Of a stretch of DNA of 64,000 nucleotides, positions 47,820 to 57,964 are shown piece after piece. Numbering within the stretch: the first letter of the stretch is position 1; each line of letters starts with the position of its first letter. The stretch is from Pseudomonadota bacterium (lineage in GTDB: Bacteria > Pseudomonadota > Gammaproteobacteria > Acidiferrobacterales > Acidiferrobacteraceae). The translations under genes and the position numbers were made by a program. The DNA is taken from assembly GCA_021819245.1 (NCBI GenBank), contig JAKARI010000001.1, positions 124,001-188,000 of the forward strand, read 5' to 3'. A model generated the notes under the pieces. It saw only the letters and a list, made by a program, of their open reading frames with translations, was not told the DNA's origin and did no database searches.

Positions 47820-48367
47820 CGCGCTGCCGTCCCCTCCTCGATCACAAACCCTTGAATGCCGTTACGCCGCCGCACCCTCTGCTGCACAGTCCGCGCCTGG
47901 CCCTTGCCATAGGGGCCCAGCACTACAATCACCCCGCGACTCTGAGCAAGCCGCGCGAGCTTGACGTGCGCCGGCAGGCCCTGTTCCTTGAGCTTATGCG
48001 CGAAGGCGATGCCATAGGCGGCATTCACATAGGCCCCGACCTGCACATACCATTCAGGGACAACGGGGCTCTGCGCAGGGGGCGTTGCTGGTGCCACCGA
48101 GACCGGGGCCGGCGGCGTGGGTGCAGGCGCAGGTTTGGGGGCCGGGGCCACGGCCATCGGCGGCGCGGGCTTGGCCCCAACCGACGCCGGGACCCCCACC
48201 ATGACCGCCTGGACACCGTGGGTGGCGCGGCGCACCGTCAGTATTTCGCGGCCAGTCGCCGACGATGGCGGCCGCCGGAGCAGTATCGGCAGGACCACCA
48301 CCGCCACGGTCACGAGAATGGCGGCACCCACAATCCTGCGCTTGGCATCAAACGACCCTTCCTCCAC
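47816..48367 (-). CDS. dedD: SPOR-domain membrane protein, DedD-like
   Basis: About 183 residues: one span near the N-terminus (RRIVGAAILVTVAVVVLPIL), a long Pro/Ala-rich linker and a C-terminal SPOR domain (WYVQVGAYVNAAYGIAFAHK, VVLGPYGKGQARTVQQRVRR) that binds septal peptidoglycan. GTG at 48367 is chosen because GGAGGAGG lies just upstream; ATG at 48391 is possible. It sits between folC and cvpA, the normal dedD position. Confidence 0.9.
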   Translation of the reverse strand: MEEGSFDAKRRIVGAAILVTVAVVVLPILLRRPPSSATGREILTVRRATHGVQAVMVGVPASVGAKPAPPMAVAPAPKPAPAPTPPAPVSVAPATPPAQSPVVPEWYVQVGAYVNAAYGIAFAHKLKEQGLPAHVKLARLAQSRGVIVVLGPYGKGQARTVQQRVRRRNGIQGFVIEEGTAAR

Positions 48368-49628
48368 CGCCTCCTCCCGGGCCCTGCACATGAGCCAGTA
48401 TAGCACCGACCGTCTTAAACGACCCAAAAACGACGATCCGGTCGTCAGGCCCGGCACATCCGATGGCCGTGGCAAAGGCATCCACCGGGTCTCCGTAGAG
48501 CCCGCGGGGCCTTAACCCGATACCCCGCAGCGCGCCTTCCAGCAATGCCGCATCGGCCCCCCGCGGATCGTCCAGGGACGCCAGAAACCAGTCGTCGAAC
48601 GACCCCCGAAGGGCCGCGAAGACCTCACCGACGGGCTTGTCTTTCAACATACCGACGACCCCCAGGGTGCGCCCCGTCACGCGCTGTTCACGCAAGGTCT
48701 GCGCGAGCGTGCGCGCGGCCTCCGCATTGTGGGCGACATCAAGTACGACCCGCGGCCCCGGTCCCGGCAGGGTCTGAAAACGCCCGGCCAGGCGCACGGC
48801 CTGCAATCCCGTACGCAGATCCTGAGCAGTCAGGGTAAGCCCTGGCAAGGCCTCGGCCGCGGCAAGCGCGCACGAGGCATTGGCGAGTTGATAACCGCCG
48901 CGCAGGGCCGGATAGGGCAGGTCCCGGGTGCCGGCACCACTGACGAAGCGCCACGCGCCCGGGCGGGCCTCATACCGGAAGTCACGGCCCGCGATCAGGG
49001 CGCGCGCGCCCATGCGCCGCGCCTCGTGCCACACCGAGTCCGACACATCAAAACCCACGACCGCCGGGCGCCCGCCGCGAAAGATCCCCGCCTTCTCGCG
49101 CCCTATCGTCTCGCGATCCGGACCCAGCCAATCCTTGTGGTCCGTGCCCACCGACACGACCACGGCAACATCCGCGTCGATGATGTTGACCGCATCGAGG
49201 CGCCCGCCTAGGCCCACCTCGAGAATCGCGATATCGACGCCGGTGCGGGTAAAGAGCCAAATCGCAGCGAGCGTGCCAAACTCGAAATAGGTAAGCGATG
49301 TCGTCCCGCGCGCCTCTTCGACGGCTGCAAACGCCTGGCACAAGGCCTCGTCGGTCGCTTCCTCGGCATTGATGCGCACCCGCTCGTTGTAGCGCATCAA
49401 GTGTGGCGAGAAATACGCCCCGGTCCGGTAGCCCGCGGCCCGATAGAGGGACTCGAGAATGGCCGCAGTCGAACCCTTCCCATTGGTCCCGCCGACGGTA
49501 ATGACCGGGCAGGACAGGGGCGTCATCCGCTCATAGACCGCGCGCACGCGACCTAGCCCGAGATCGATGCCGCGAAAGTGGAGGCTGTCTATGTAGACCA
49601 GCCATTCTTGAAGGGTTTCGTGATTCAG
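48348..49628 (-). CDS. folC: Bifunctional folylpolyglutamate synthase/dihydrofolate synthase
   Basis: Adds glutamates to folates. About 426 residues with the ATP loop [42 protein letters not shown] and [10 protein letters not shown]. The domain must begin near [20 protein letters not shown], but there is no ATG, GTG or TTG in frame close by. The best start is CTG at 49628, which forms a CTGA overlap with the accD stop, like other overlaps here. The open frame reaches far into accD without similarity. Confidence 0.93.
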   Translation of the reverse strand: MNHETLQEWLVYIDSLHFRGIDLGLGRVRAVYERMTPLSCPVITVGGTNGKGSTAAILESLYRAAGYRTGAYFSPHLMRYNERVRINAEEATDEALCQAFAAVEEARGTTSLTYFEFGTLAAIWLFTRTGVDIAILEVGLGGRLDAVNIIDADVAVVVSVGTDHKDWLGPDRETIGREKAGIFRGGRPAVVGFDVSDSVWHEARRMGARALIAGRDFRYEARPGAWRFVSGAGTRDLPYPALRGGYQLANASCALAAAEALPGLTLTAQDLRTGLQAVRLAGRFQTLPGPGPRVVLDVAHNAEAARTLAQTLREQRVTGRTLGVVGMLKDKPVGEVFAALRGSFDDWFLASLDDPRGADAALLEGALRGIGLRPRGLYGDPVDAFATAIGCAGPDDRIVVFGSFKTVGAILAHVQGPGGGGGGRVV

Positions 49629-50518
49629 ATGTCTTTTTGCAACACGCTGATAGTGCCGGCCACAAGCGGCCTGTTGGTGGTCAACGACAGCAATCGGGCG
49701 ATGGTCTCGCGCAGCTTGTGGCGGTGCACGATCATGTCGATCGCGCCGTGCTCGAGCAGGAACTCCGATCTCTGGAAACCCTCCGGCAAGGTCTCGCGCA
49801 CGGTCTGCTCGATCACGCGCGGGCCCGCAAAACCGATCAGGGCCTTGGGCTCTCCTATGATCACATCCCCCAGCATGGCGAAACTCGCCGATACCCCACC
49901 CATCGTCGGGTCGGTCAGCACTGAGATGAAGGGTAGCCCCTGATCGGCCATGCACGTGAGCGCAGCCGAGGTCTTGGCCATCTGCATGAGCGACGTTAGG
50001 CCCTCCTGCATACGCGCGCCGCCGCTCGCCGAAAAGCAGACAAAAGGCAGCCGCTCCGTAAGACAGACGTCCACGCCGCGCACAAAACGCTCGCCGACCA
50101 CCGAGCCCATGGAGCCGCCCATGAAGGCAAACTCGAAGGCCGCGACGACCAGGGGCAGCCCCTGCAACCGCCCCTTTTGCACGATGAGCGCATCGCGCTC
50201 CCCGGTGGTCTGTGCCGCTTCGGCCAGACGATCCTTATAGCGCTTGCTGTCCTTGAACTTGAGGAAATCCGTGGGCACCAGATCGGCCCCGATCTCCGGG
50301 TGATCGCCGGCGTCGAGAAAGGCGGCAAGCCTTTTGCGCGCCGATATGCGCATATGATGGTCGCAGCGGGGGCACACACCCAGGTTCTTTTCGATCTCGG
50401 CGTGATACAAGACGTTGCCGCAGGCCGGGCACTTGCTCCAGAGCCCCTCAGGCACCGCCTTCTTCGCCGCCCCACGGCTCTTGATCTTGGGCGGCAATAG
50501 TTTATCGAACCAACTCAT
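49625..50518 (-). CDS. accD: Acetyl-CoA carboxylase carboxyltransferase beta subunit
   Basis: Forms malonyl-CoA with AccA. 297 residues; N-terminal zinc finger with [10 protein letters not shown] and CPRCDHHM, and the carboxyltransferase domain with [12 protein letters not shown] and [16 protein letters not shown]. The ATG overlaps the trpA stop as ATGA. accD-folC is a conserved pair. Confidence 0.97.
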   Translation of the reverse strand: MSWFDKLLPPKIKSRGAAKKAVPEGLWSKCPACGNVLYHAEIEKNLGVCPRCDHHMRISARKRLAAFLDAGDHPEIGADLVPTDFLKFKDSKRYKDRLAEAAQTTGERDALIVQKGRLQGLPLVVAAFEFAFMGGSMGSVVGERFVRGVDVCLTERLPFVCFSASGGARMQEGLTSLMQMAKTSAALTCMADQGLPFISVLTDPTMGGVSASFAMLGDVIIGEPKALIGFAGPRVIEQTVRETLPEGFQRSEFLLEHGAIDMIVHRHKLRETIARLLSLTTNRPLVAGTISVLQKDI

Positions 50519-51330
50519 CGCGGCAGATCTCCATCACGCGTCAAGGCCGCGCGCACATCGCGCACGAAGGCCTCGACGCCGGCGATCATGGTCTCGACGG
50601 ACCCGCCGGCGGCTATCTTTTCTACGATCGCGCTGCCGACGATGACCGCATCGGCGAATCGCCCGACCTCGGCTGCGCTCACCGCGTCGCGGATGCCAAA
50701 GCCCACGCCCACCGGGAGCGCCACGTGCCTGCGCATCGCCGCAAGGCGTTGAGCCACCTCGGCTATATTCAAATGACTTGCCCCAGTGACCCCCTTGAGG
50801 GCCACATAGTAAAGGAATCCCGTGGACGCCGCGGCGATCACGGCCAGACGCTCCATGGACGTCGTCGGAGACAGCAGGAAAATCGTGTCCACGCCCGCGC
50901 GTTGGGCCTGCGCGCGCCACTCTGCGGCCTCCTCGGGGGGCATATCGACGAGCAGCACGCCGTCGACACCCGCCTTCGCGCAGGCCATGGCAAAGACGCC
51001 ATACCCCATGGTCTCCACCGGATTGACATAGCCCATGAGGACCACTGGCGTATGCGCGTCGTCGCGGCGGAAGGCCGCAACCAGATCGATGATCATGCGG
51101 GTCGTGGTGCCGGCGGCCAATGCCCTTTGATGGGCCATTTGAATTGCCGGACCATCGGCCATCGGATCGGAAAACGGCATGCCGATCTCGATGATATCGG
51201 CCCCCGCGCGCACCAGGGCATGCATGAGCGGGACGGTCGCCGAGGGCGTGGGATCACCGCCCGTGATAAACGGGATCAGGGCCGCGCGCCTGCCGGCCAG
51301 TGCCGCAAATGTGCCCTTTATGCGCGACAC
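50515..51330 (-). CDS. trpA: Tryptophan synthase alpha subunit
   Basis: TIM-barrel subunit cleaving indole-3-glycerol phosphate. 271 residues; catalytic residues lie in [16 protein letters not shown] (Glu49-like and Asp60-like), with GFGIRDA and GSAIVEKI in the phosphate site. It starts 13 bases inside the trpB 3' end. Confidence 0.97.
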   Translation of the reverse strand: MSRIKGTFAALAGRRAALIPFITGGDPTPSATVPLMHALVRAGADIIEIGMPFSDPMADGPAIQMAHQRALAAGTTTRMIIDLVAAFRRDDAHTPVVLMGYVNPVETMGYGVFAMACAKAGVDGVLLVDMPPEEAAEWRAQAQRAGVDTIFLLSPTTSMERLAVIAAASTGFLYYVALKGVTGASHLNIAEVAQRLAAMRRHVALPVGVGFGIRDAVSAAEVGRFADAVIVGSAIVEKIAAGGSVETMIAGVEAFVRDVRAALTRDGDLPR

Positions 51331-52526
51331 GCCCTGCCCCCCTCGTGAGCCGCCACGGTCTCGACATCCTTATCCCCGCGGCCCGACAGATTGACGATCA
51401 GGGCAGCGTCCCGCCCAAGGCGGGCTGCCAGGATCTGAGCGTAGGCCAGCGCATGACTCGACTCCAGGGCCGGCAGAATGCCTTCAAGCCGCGTAAGCGC
51501 ATGAAAGGCCGCAAGCGCGGCATCGTCGTCGACCGCCACATACTGGGCCCGGCCGCTATCCTTCAACCATGCATGCTCCGGTCCCACACCCGGATAGTCG
51601 AGACCCGCCGAGATCGAGTGCGTATCGCGAATCTGCCCATCCTCATCGAACATGAGATAGCTCCGGGCCCCATGCAACACCCCGCGCCCGCTGCCGGCGG
51701 TAAGCGGCGCGGCATGCCGGCCCGACGCCAAGCCCTTGCCCGCCGCCTCGACACCATAAAGGGCAACCTCGGCATCGTTCAGAAACGCATGAAAAAGGCC
51801 GATGGCATTGGAGCCGCCCCCCACGCACGCCACCAGCGCCTGCGGGAGCCGCCCCTCGCGCTCCAGAAACTGCTGGCGGGCCTCCTGCCCGATGACCGCC
51901 TGAAAATCGCGCACCATGGCCGGATAGGGATGAGGGCCGCTTACCGTCCCGATCACATAGAATGTCTCGTCGACCGTCGTCGCCCAGTCGCGCATCGCCT
52001 CATTCATGGCATCCTTCAGGGTCTGCGAACCCAAGGTGACGCTCACCACCTCGGCGCCCAAAAGACGCATGCGTCGAACATTGGGGGCCTGGCGGGCGAT
52101 ATCCTCGGCACCCATATAGATGACGCATGATAGCCCCAGGCGGGCCGCCACCGTGGCGGTGGCCACGCCATGTTGCCCGGCCCCGGTCTCGGCGATCAGC
52201 CGCTTCTTGCCCATCCGGCGGGCAAGCAGGGCCTGGCCTATCGTATTGTTCACCTTGTGGGCACCGGTGTGATTCAGGTCCTCGCGCTTAAGGTAGATCC
52301 GCGCGCCGCCAGCCTGCGCCGTCAGGCGCTCGGCCAGATACAGGGGCGACGGCCGCCCCACATAATCCCGCAAATCCTGAGCCAGTTCCGCCTGAAAGGC
52401 CGGGTCCCGGCGCGCCTCGTGATAGGCGCGCTCGAGATCCGCGAGCGGACCCATCAGGGTCTCGGCCACAAAGCGCCCCCCGTAAGGCCCGAAGTGCCCG
52501 CGCTCATCCGGCTGTTCGTAACTCAT
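51318..52526 (-). CDS. trpB: Tryptophan synthase beta subunit
   Basis: PLP subunit joining indole and serine. 402 residues; PLP lysine in [14 protein letters not shown], with [22 protein letters not shown] and the phosphate site. ATG at 52526 forms ATGA with the trpF stop; an upstream ATG at 52550 lies within trpF. Confidence 0.98.
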   Translation of the reverse strand: MSYEQPDERGHFGPYGGRFVAETLMGPLADLERAYHEARRDPAFQAELAQDLRDYVGRPSPLYLAERLTAQAGGARIYLKREDLNHTGAHKVNNTIGQALLARRMGKKRLIAETGAGQHGVATATVAARLGLSCVIYMGAEDIARQAPNVRRMRLLGAEVVSVTLGSQTLKDAMNEAMRDWATTVDETFYVIGTVSGPHPYPAMVRDFQAVIGQEARQQFLEREGRLPQALVACVGGGSNAIGLFHAFLNDAEVALYGVEAAGKGLASGRHAAPLTAGSGRGVLHGARSYLMFDEDGQIRDTHSISAGLDYPGVGPEHAWLKDSGRAQYVAVDDDAALAAFHALTRLEGILPALESSHALAYAQILAARLGRDAALIVNLSGRGDKDVETVAAHEGGRACRA

Positions 52527-53143
52527 GACTCTCCTCGTGCGTTGCGGCAAAACTCGCGCATGCGCTGCTCATCCTTGATCCCCGGCGCACTTTCCACGCC
52601 GCTGCTGACATCCACCGCATAGGGCCGGACCTGCCTGATGGCCTGCGCCACATTGGCTGCAGACAGGCCGCCTGCCAGAATCACAGGCTGGCAAAGGTCC
52701 TCGGGGATGCGGCCCCAGTCAAAGACCTGTCCCGTGCCGCCGGCGCGCCCTTTTTGATAAGCATCGAGGAGCAGACCCTGGGCCGATGCATAGCGCACCG
52801 CGGCCCGACGTGCATCCGCCGCCTCGTCCATGGCGATCGCCTTGAGGTACGGCAAGCCATACCGCTCGCACTCCTCGGGTGTCTCCCGGCCATGAAACTG
52901 CAAGACATCCAGCGCCACCTCGGCCAGCACCGCCTCGATCTCCTCGGGCGCGGCATCCACGAAAAGCCCGACCCTCGTCACAAACGGCGGCAACACCGCG
53001 AGAATCGCCTGCGCGCCCTCGATAGCGACATAGCGCGGGCTTGCGCGATAAAACACGAGACCGATGGCGTCGGCGCCCGCCGCCGCCGCGGCCTGGGCAT
53101 CCAGGGGCCTCGTAATCCCGCAAATCTTCACACGTGTCGGCAT
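52523..53143 (-). CDS. trpF: Phosphoribosylanthranilate isomerase
   Basis: Third step from anthranilate in tryptophan synthesis. 206 residues; [20 protein letters not shown] holds the catalytic cysteine, with the aspartate in [11 protein letters not shown] and [12 protein letters not shown] for phosphate binding. First gene of the trpFBA-accD-folC-dedD-cvpA-purF-metZ run. Confidence 0.96.
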   Translation of the reverse strand: MPTRVKICGITRPLDAQAAAAAGADAIGLVFYRASPRYVAIEGAQAILAVLPPFVTRVGLFVDAAPEEIEAVLAEVALDVLQFHGRETPEECERYGLPYLKAIAMDEAADARRAAVRYASAQGLLLDAYQKGRAGGTGQVFDWGRIPEDLCQPVILAGGLSAANVAQAIRQVRPYAVDVSSGVESAPGIKDEQRMREFCRNARGES

Positions 53144-53179
53144 AGGGCGATGGAGTCTACCAGAGGAGCGGCCAGGGCT

Positions 53180-53530
53180 TTAAGTCTTGGACGCCCGATA
53201 CGCCTCGAAGTGCGTCCTAAAGAGGGCCTCCAGATCGTCGATCACCTCCGCGTTCGGTCGGCCCCCGATGACGCTCTGGGCCATCAGGGTCGAGGTCTCG
53301 TTGAGCATCTTCCCGCGGTCTAGCATCGGGTAGCTTGCCGCGAGCCGCTTGATGGCCCGTACCACACTCTCCTCCTCGGGCCGCGGAATCGGCACGGGTT
53401 CCGACGGCGCCAAGGGCTGAAGGGCACCCTGCCGCACATGCAGGAATTCGGCAAAGGCCAGGACCTGCTCCCGACCGTCGTCCGGGAGATCGCGCACCAC
53501 AGCCAGCAGGCGTTTCTCGAAGCGATCCAC
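53180..53530 (-). CDS. Conserved hypothetical protein downstream of the degenerate amidotransferase
   Basis: 116 residues, soluble and mostly helical: FEKRLLAVVRDLPDDGREQV, then AFAEFLHVRQG, then IPRPEEESVVRAIKRLAASY and PMLDRGKMLNETSTLMAQ. I recall similar proteins in other proteobacteria labelled as Crp/Fnr regulators, but no cyclic-nucleotide or DNA-binding domain is visible here, so that label is not used. It starts two bases after the amidotransferase-like gene and is probably co-expressed with it. Confidence 0.75.
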   Translation of the reverse strand: MDRFEKRLLAVVRDLPDDGREQVLAFAEFLHVRQGALQPLAPSEPVPIPRPEEESVVRAIKRLAASYPMLDRGKMLNETSTLMAQSVIGGRPNAEVIDDLEALFRTHFEAYRASKT

Positions 53531-53532
53531 CC

Positions 53533-54273
53533 CTACTCACCGATACTCAATCGGAACACGGGCATCTTGCGCCGTTCCCTCATCAAATCGAGCTCCTTTA
53601 CGAGCGCCACAATCACTTGGTCTGTCGTGTCCTGCGTCTCCCCCCAATACCGGCGGGCGTCGGCCAGTAGCTCCCCGATGTCGGGCGGGGTCTTGCGCTT
53701 GGCCTCCATGACCATATCCTCGATCATCCCGGGCTTGAGCTCGGGCCGAAACAGCAGGCCGTAGGCCAGGGGATCCGGGCGGATTGCGATCCAGCGGCCG
53801 TCGTCATCGACCACGATAGGCGCCATGCCCACAGGCAGGGTCGCCGCACCGTTGGCCATCACCAGCACCCGCCGACCGTCGACGGCCTGGGCCAAGGCAT
53901 CCGCCTCCCCGGCCGGGGTCTTGTGAGCGATGGTCCAGTAGGCGTTATGAAAGGGTTCGGGGCTCAAGAGCGCGCCTTCATACTCAGCCAGCAGCAAGGC
54001 CCCATAGCCAAGCCCCACCATCGGCCGGCGCGCCTCCCGGAATATCCCGATCAGCCGCAGCTCATCGTCATGCCAGGGGTTCTTGTCGTGATCGCCGGGC
54101 GGGGCCTGGCCGCCTAGCACGAACAGGGCATCGAATTGGCCGGCGCTGCCCGGCAGGTCCTGCCCCACAAACGGCCGGAAATAGGCAAAGCCGATGTCGC
54201 GCTTTTCCAGCTGGTTTTCTATCAGCCCCAGGAATTCGGCATAGGTGTGCTGAACGACAGCAAACTGTTTCAT
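53533..54273 (-). CDS. Degenerate class I glutamine amidotransferase-like protein
   Basis: 246 residues with the GATase class I fold: FDALFVLGGQAPPGDHD, then the nucleophile-elbow region MVGLGYGALLLAEYEGA, and LLFRPELKPGMIEDMV near the end. The active cysteine (normally GxCxG) is glycine and the catalytic histidine (FHPE) is arginine in FRPE, so glutaminase activity is not expected. ATG at 54273 overlaps the LysR gene stop as ATGA. Confidence 0.8.
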   Translation of the reverse strand: MKQFAVVQHTYAEFLGLIENQLEKRDIGFAYFRPFVGQDLPGSAGQFDALFVLGGQAPPGDHDKNPWHDDELRLIGIFREARRPMVGLGYGALLLAEYEGALLSPEPFHNAYWTIAHKTPAGEADALAQAVDGRRVLVMANGAATLPVGMAPIVVDDDGRWIAIRPDPLAYGLLFRPELKPGMIEDMVMEAKRKTPPDIGELLADARRYWGETQDTTDQVIVALVKELDLMRERRKMPVFRLSIGE

Positions 54274-55202
54274 ACTACCAACGCCTTCGACGCCGCATCG
54301 ATGCCCCCTTGCCGCTCGCAATGCGTGTGCGCGAAGCGCATGAACTCCTCCACCGCCCGCAAGCGGAACTTCTGGCGCTGATAAACGAATGAGAACGGCC
54401 GATCGATCGGTGGATCAAGCGGCAGGGCAACCAAGGTACCGAGCCGCAGTTCCTTGGCCACCGTCGCCTTGGAGACGATGGATACGCCCAATCCCGCCTC
54501 CACCGAACTCTTGACCGACTCCGGGCTGCCAAACTCCATGCTGAGATTGAGATCGTGCCATTGCAGCGCATTGTGCGCCAGGTAATCGCTGATGACCTCA
54601 CGGGTCCCCGAGCCCTCCTCGCGCGCCAGAAACGGGAGATCCAGGAGCTCGCGCGCCGGCACCCTATCGGCCTTCGCCATGGGGTGATCGGGACGGCAAA
54701 TGAAGACCAGCTGGTCTTGCCAACACACCTCGACCGCGAGGTTCTTGTTGGCCACCGGCGATTCGACTATGCCGATATCGACCGTATTGCTCTCCACCAT
54801 ATGCACGATACCCAGGGAATTGGATACGCTCAGGCGGATACGGACATCCGGATGGCGCCCCTGAAACTCGCCCAGCAGGGCCGGCAACACATACTCGGCG
54901 ATGGTCGTGCTGGCACCGATGATCAGGACACCCGAGACATCCCCCGTGATGTCGCGGACACGAATATTCATCTCGTTGTAGAGGGCTATGATCCGGTCGG
55001 CATACTCGAAAACCCGCTCACCGGCGGCTGTCAGATTGATGCGATTGTGCGTCCGATCGAACAGGCGGGTATTGAAGAACTCCTCGAGTTGCCGTACCTG
55101 GAAGGTCACCGCCGGCTGCGTCATGTGCAAGGTCTCGGCGGCCTTGGTAAAACTTAAAAGTCTTGCTACCGTGTGGAATACCTGTAATCGCCGGTCAGCC
55201 AT
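54270..55202 (-). CDS. LysR-family transcriptional regulator (CbbR/CysL-like)
   Basis: 310 residues. N-terminal helix-turn-helix (LQVFHTVARLLSFTKAAETL, HMTQPAVTFQVRQLEEFF) and a substrate-binding domain with GASTTIAEYVLPALLGEF and NTVDIGIVES. The sequence is of the CbbR/CysL-type group, which control carbon fixation or sulfur assimilation, but no cbb or cys operon is adjacent. Its partners are the amidotransferase-like gene and the 116-residue protein. It is divergent from the TM2-like gene, with a 57-base gap holding both promoters. Confidence 0.88.
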   Translation of the reverse strand: MADRRLQVFHTVARLLSFTKAAETLHMTQPAVTFQVRQLEEFFNTRLFDRTHNRINLTAAGERVFEYADRIIALYNEMNIRVRDITGDVSGVLIIGASTTIAEYVLPALLGEFQGRHPDVRIRLSVSNSLGIVHMVESNTVDIGIVESPVANKNLAVEVCWQDQLVFICRPDHPMAKADRVPARELLDLPFLAREEGSGTREVISDYLAHNALQWHDLNLSMEFGSPESVKSSVEAGLGVSIVSKATVAKELRLGTLVALPLDPPIDRPFSFVYQRQKFRLRAVEEFMRFAHTHCERQGGIDAASKALVV

Positions 55203-55259
55203 GTCTTATCGCACCCCTCGATCGCACGCCCGTCGGGCCTTATAGTATACAATGATTTG

Positions 55260-55817
55260 ATGTCTAACGCCTGGAAACGCTTGGATTTCACCGGGGCGGG
55301 CCTGCAGTCGCTCAACCTCGAACTGACGAAACGCCAACGGCGCCCCAGGGTGGCGTTCGGCCTGTGGGCCGGTTTCGCGCTGGGACTGCACGCCTTTTAT
55401 CTCCATGAACGGTGGCGCGCATTCGGCTATCTCTCGGCAAGCCTTGCCTGGACGGTCGCCGCGCTTATGATGCCGTGGCCCATTGCAGCCGGGCTCGGGA
55501 CCGTGTATCTGGCGGCCGCGCTTGCCGACCTTGCGACCCTGGATAGGCGCGTGACGGCCTACAACAAGGCCTTGCGTATGCGCCTGTCCCTACGCAAGGA
55601 CTCCGCGCCGCCACCAGGCTTCCGTGGCCGCTACACGGACCAGGACGCCGATATACGTGCCTATACAGCGCTTAAGGAGCAGGAGCGCGCGGGTCACCAG
55701 GCCCCATCCGCATCCGCCGGCAAGACGCGCCCGGTCGCCAGCCCCTCCTTTCAGGAGCAGGAGGCCGCCCTGCGCGCCCAGACCAAGCGGCGCCCCCTCA
55801 AAACCCCTCGATCTTAA
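55260..55817 (+). CDS. TM2-domain-like membrane protein
   Basis: 185 residues. Two hydrophobic spans in the N-terminal half around GLWAGFALGLHAFYLHERWR resemble the TM2 domain (a G-x-H-x-FYL core). The C-terminal half is charged and probably cytosolic. ATG at 55260 has no ribosome site, and TATACA at 55247-55252 places the predicted transcript start at or one base before the ATG, so it may be leaderless. Overlaps the end of the PilT-like gene by 20 bases. Confidence 0.75.
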   Translation: MSNAWKRLDFTGAGLQSLNLELTKRQRRPRVAFGLWAGFALGLHAFYLHERWRAFGYLSASLAWTVAALMMPWPIAAGLGTVYLAAALADLATLDRRVTAYNKALRMRLSLRKDSAPPPGFRGRYTDQDADIRAYTALKEQERAGHQAPSASAGKTRPVASPSFQEQEAALRAQTKRRPLKTPRS

Positions 55818-56904
55818 GGCGCAGGTCGTTGGCGCTCGACGCATACTGCAGCGCAACGGCCGGCGTGATGCGCCGGGCCTTGACGAGCGCGAGCAGGCAG
55901 GCGTCGAAGGCCAGCATACCGTCTTGCACATTGCCGCGCTTGACAATCTCCGGCAGATCCTTGATGCGCGCCGGATCCGCGATCAATTCACGCGCCAGCG
56001 CCGAGATCGTCAAGACCTCGCAGGCCACCGCCCGCCCCTGACCATCGGCCCGCGGCAGTAAGCGCTGGCTTACCACAGCCTTCAGGTTCTGCGACACCTT
56101 CACCCGCACCCCTGACTGGGCCTCGGCAGGAAACGCCGTAATGAGGCGATTGACCGCCTCGGGGGCGGCCGGGGCATGGGCCGTGGCGAGCACGAAATGG
56201 CCGGTCTCCGCCGCCTGAAGCGCGGTCCCGATCGTCTCGATATCGCGCATCTCGCCCAGCAAAATCACGTCCGGGTCCTCGCGCAGGGCCGCGCGCATGG
56301 CCTCCTGAAAGGTCGGGGCATCGACCCCGATCTCGCGCTGGGTAATGAGCGACTTCTGTTCGGCGAACAGGAACTCGATAGGATCCTCGATCGTCAGGAC
56401 GTGCTTGGTCTGCGTCAGGTTGATTTCATTGACGAGCGCGGCCAGTGTCGTCGTCTTGCCCGAACCACTCGCACCCGTGACCAAGACGAGCCCGCGCTCG
56501 AGCTGGGTGAGCTTTGCCACGATGTCCGGCAGGCCGAGACTGGCAAGCGGCGGCACCACACTATGAATGACGCGCAACACCAGGGCGACCGTGCCGCGCT
56601 GCAGGAATATGTTGGCGCGTACCCGTCCTATCCCCCTGAATCCACGCGACAAATCAACCTGGTGATCGCGCTCGAAGATCATCCTCTGGCGGGTATCCAT
56701 CATGGCCTCGCCAATCTCGGCGACCCGCTCCACCGTCAGGCGCGCCTGGTCATCAAGGGCGCGCAGCACGCCATCGACCCGCACTATCGGGAAATTCCGG
56801 GCGCGCAAATGGATGTCCGACGCCCGATAACGGGCGGCCTCGGCCAGAATCTGACTCAACCACTCGAGCGGCTCGCTTGCCGCACCACCCATCGGGCTCT
56901 CCAT
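55798..56904 (-). CDS. pilU: PilT/PilU-type twitching motility ATPase
   Basis: 368-residue hexameric ATPase that retracts type IV pili. Walker A GASGSGKT at 144-151, HVLTIEDPIEFLF, Walker B region DVILLGEMRDIETI, and the AHAPAAPEAVNRLI His box. The C-terminal part and length suit PilU slightly better than PilT, but this is not certain. No other pilus gene is in the window. Confidence 0.9.
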   Translation of the reverse strand: MESPMGGAASEPLEWLSQILAEAARYRASDIHLRARNFPIVRVDGVLRALDDQARLTVERVAEIGEAMMDTRQRMIFERDHQVDLSRGFRGIGRVRANIFLQRGTVALVLRVIHSVVPPLASLGLPDIVAKLTQLERGLVLVTGASGSGKTTTLAALVNEINLTQTKHVLTIEDPIEFLFAEQKSLITQREIGVDAPTFQEAMRAALREDPDVILLGEMRDIETIGTALQAAETGHFVLATAHAPAAPEAVNRLITAFPAEAQSGVRVKVSQNLKAVVSQRLLPRADGQGRAVACEVLTISALARELIADPARIKDLPEIVKRGNVQDGMLAFDACLLALVKARRITPAVALQYASSANDLRLKIEGF

Positions 56905-57128
56905 AGGTCCTCATTGTAGCAGGGGTGCGGGGAATGCAATGGCATCGAGCGATTCGGATCACCTCGAACCCATACACCCGGAATCCGGCCGTCATCCGGC
57001 ACCGAAACGGGGGCGGCGATGCCCGGAATGCCCCCGCGATTCAGGTCGAACGAGATATCATCTAGACACTGGTCCTAGCTAGACTAAGCTAAGTGAGGCC
57101 CAGGAATCATCTCATAAGCGAGAGAGCC

Positions 57129-57380
57129 ATGCGCACAGTCAATATGCTGGAGGCGAAGTCGTCCTTGTCGCGACTCGTGGAGGCCCTGGAGCAAGGTCGG
57201 GAACGGGAGATTATTATCGCTCGCAATGGCCGGCCGGCGGCCAAGCTCGTGCCATTCGAGACCCAATCTTTGGACAAGCGACTCGGTGTCGCCAAGGGTC
57301 TCTTCGACGTGCCCGATGACATCGATACCCGGAATGGGGATATTGCGCGGATGTTTCATGGCCCCTCGGACGACGCATGA
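57129..57380 (+). CDS. Phd/YefM-family antitoxin
   Basis: 83 residues; VNMLEAKSSLSRLVEALEQG and IIIARNGRPAAKLVPF form the Phd/YefM DNA-binding fold. The flexible C-terminus would wrap the toxin. ATG at 57129 is preceded by GAGAGAG; upstream in-frame ATG at 57093 lacks support. Its stop overlaps the toxin start by four bases, typical of type II modules that repress their own promoter. Confidence 0.9.
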   Translation: MRTVNMLEAKSSLSRLVEALEQGREREIIIARNGRPAAKLVPFETQSLDKRLGVAKGLFDVPDDIDTRNGDIARMFHGPSDDA

Positions 57381-57763
57381 ATCTCCTGCTGGACACGCAT
57401 GTGGCCCTGTGGGCCATAGCGGATAGCCCGCGGCTGTCACCGCAAGTGCGGACCCTGATCGTATCCCCCAAAACCACGGTCTGGGTCAGCGCCGCCAGCC
57501 TCTGGGAGATCACCCTCAAGCATGCGCTGGGTCGTGGCGGCATGCCGCTCTCTGGTCACGAGGCCCTGGGCTATTTCCGTGATGCAGGCTACCGGCTCCT
57601 GCCCGTCGATGCGCACCATACGGTCGCCGTCGGGGATTTGCCTACCCACCATCAAGACCCGTTCGATCGCATCCTTGTGGCGCAAGCGCTACTCGAACCG
57701 ATGCGTCTTGTCACCCATGACCCGCTCGTCGCGCGTTACGGCGACACCATCATAAGCGCCTGA
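57377..57763 (+). CDS. PIN-domain toxin (VapC-like ribonuclease)
   Basis: 128 residues, complete PIN domain: acidic residues in LLDTHVALWA, SLWEITLKHA, HHQDPFDRILVAQA and LVTHDPLVARY match the four metal-binding positions. It is expected to cleave RNA and to be neutralised by the Phd-type protein encoded just upstream. Confidence 0.9.
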   Translation: MNLLLDTHVALWAIADSPRLSPQVRTLIVSPKTTVWVSAASLWEITLKHALGRGGMPLSGHEALGYFRDAGYRLLPVDAHHTVAVGDLPTHHQDPFDRILVAQALLEPMRLVTHDPLVARYGDTIISA

Positions 57764-57964
57764 CAAGACGCTCTTTCCACAATCCCTATGAAATTGCAAT
57801 GCCTACTCATTAACACGCCTGCCGCTAAATCACGAGAGCGCTCGCAACGGAGGTTTCAGTCCTGCATTCTTCACTCCCTGGTTGCGCGTCCCATACCCTC
57901 GCCGTTTCCAGCCGCACGGCTTATAGAGGATCTCCCAGGCCTCAACGAACGGACCCCCGGATCA

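Noticed and set aside
57788-57964. Search for the missing half of the truncated PIN toxin
   Set aside because: No frame in this stretch resembles the C-terminal PIN segment, so the lost part is not present as a simple frameshift.
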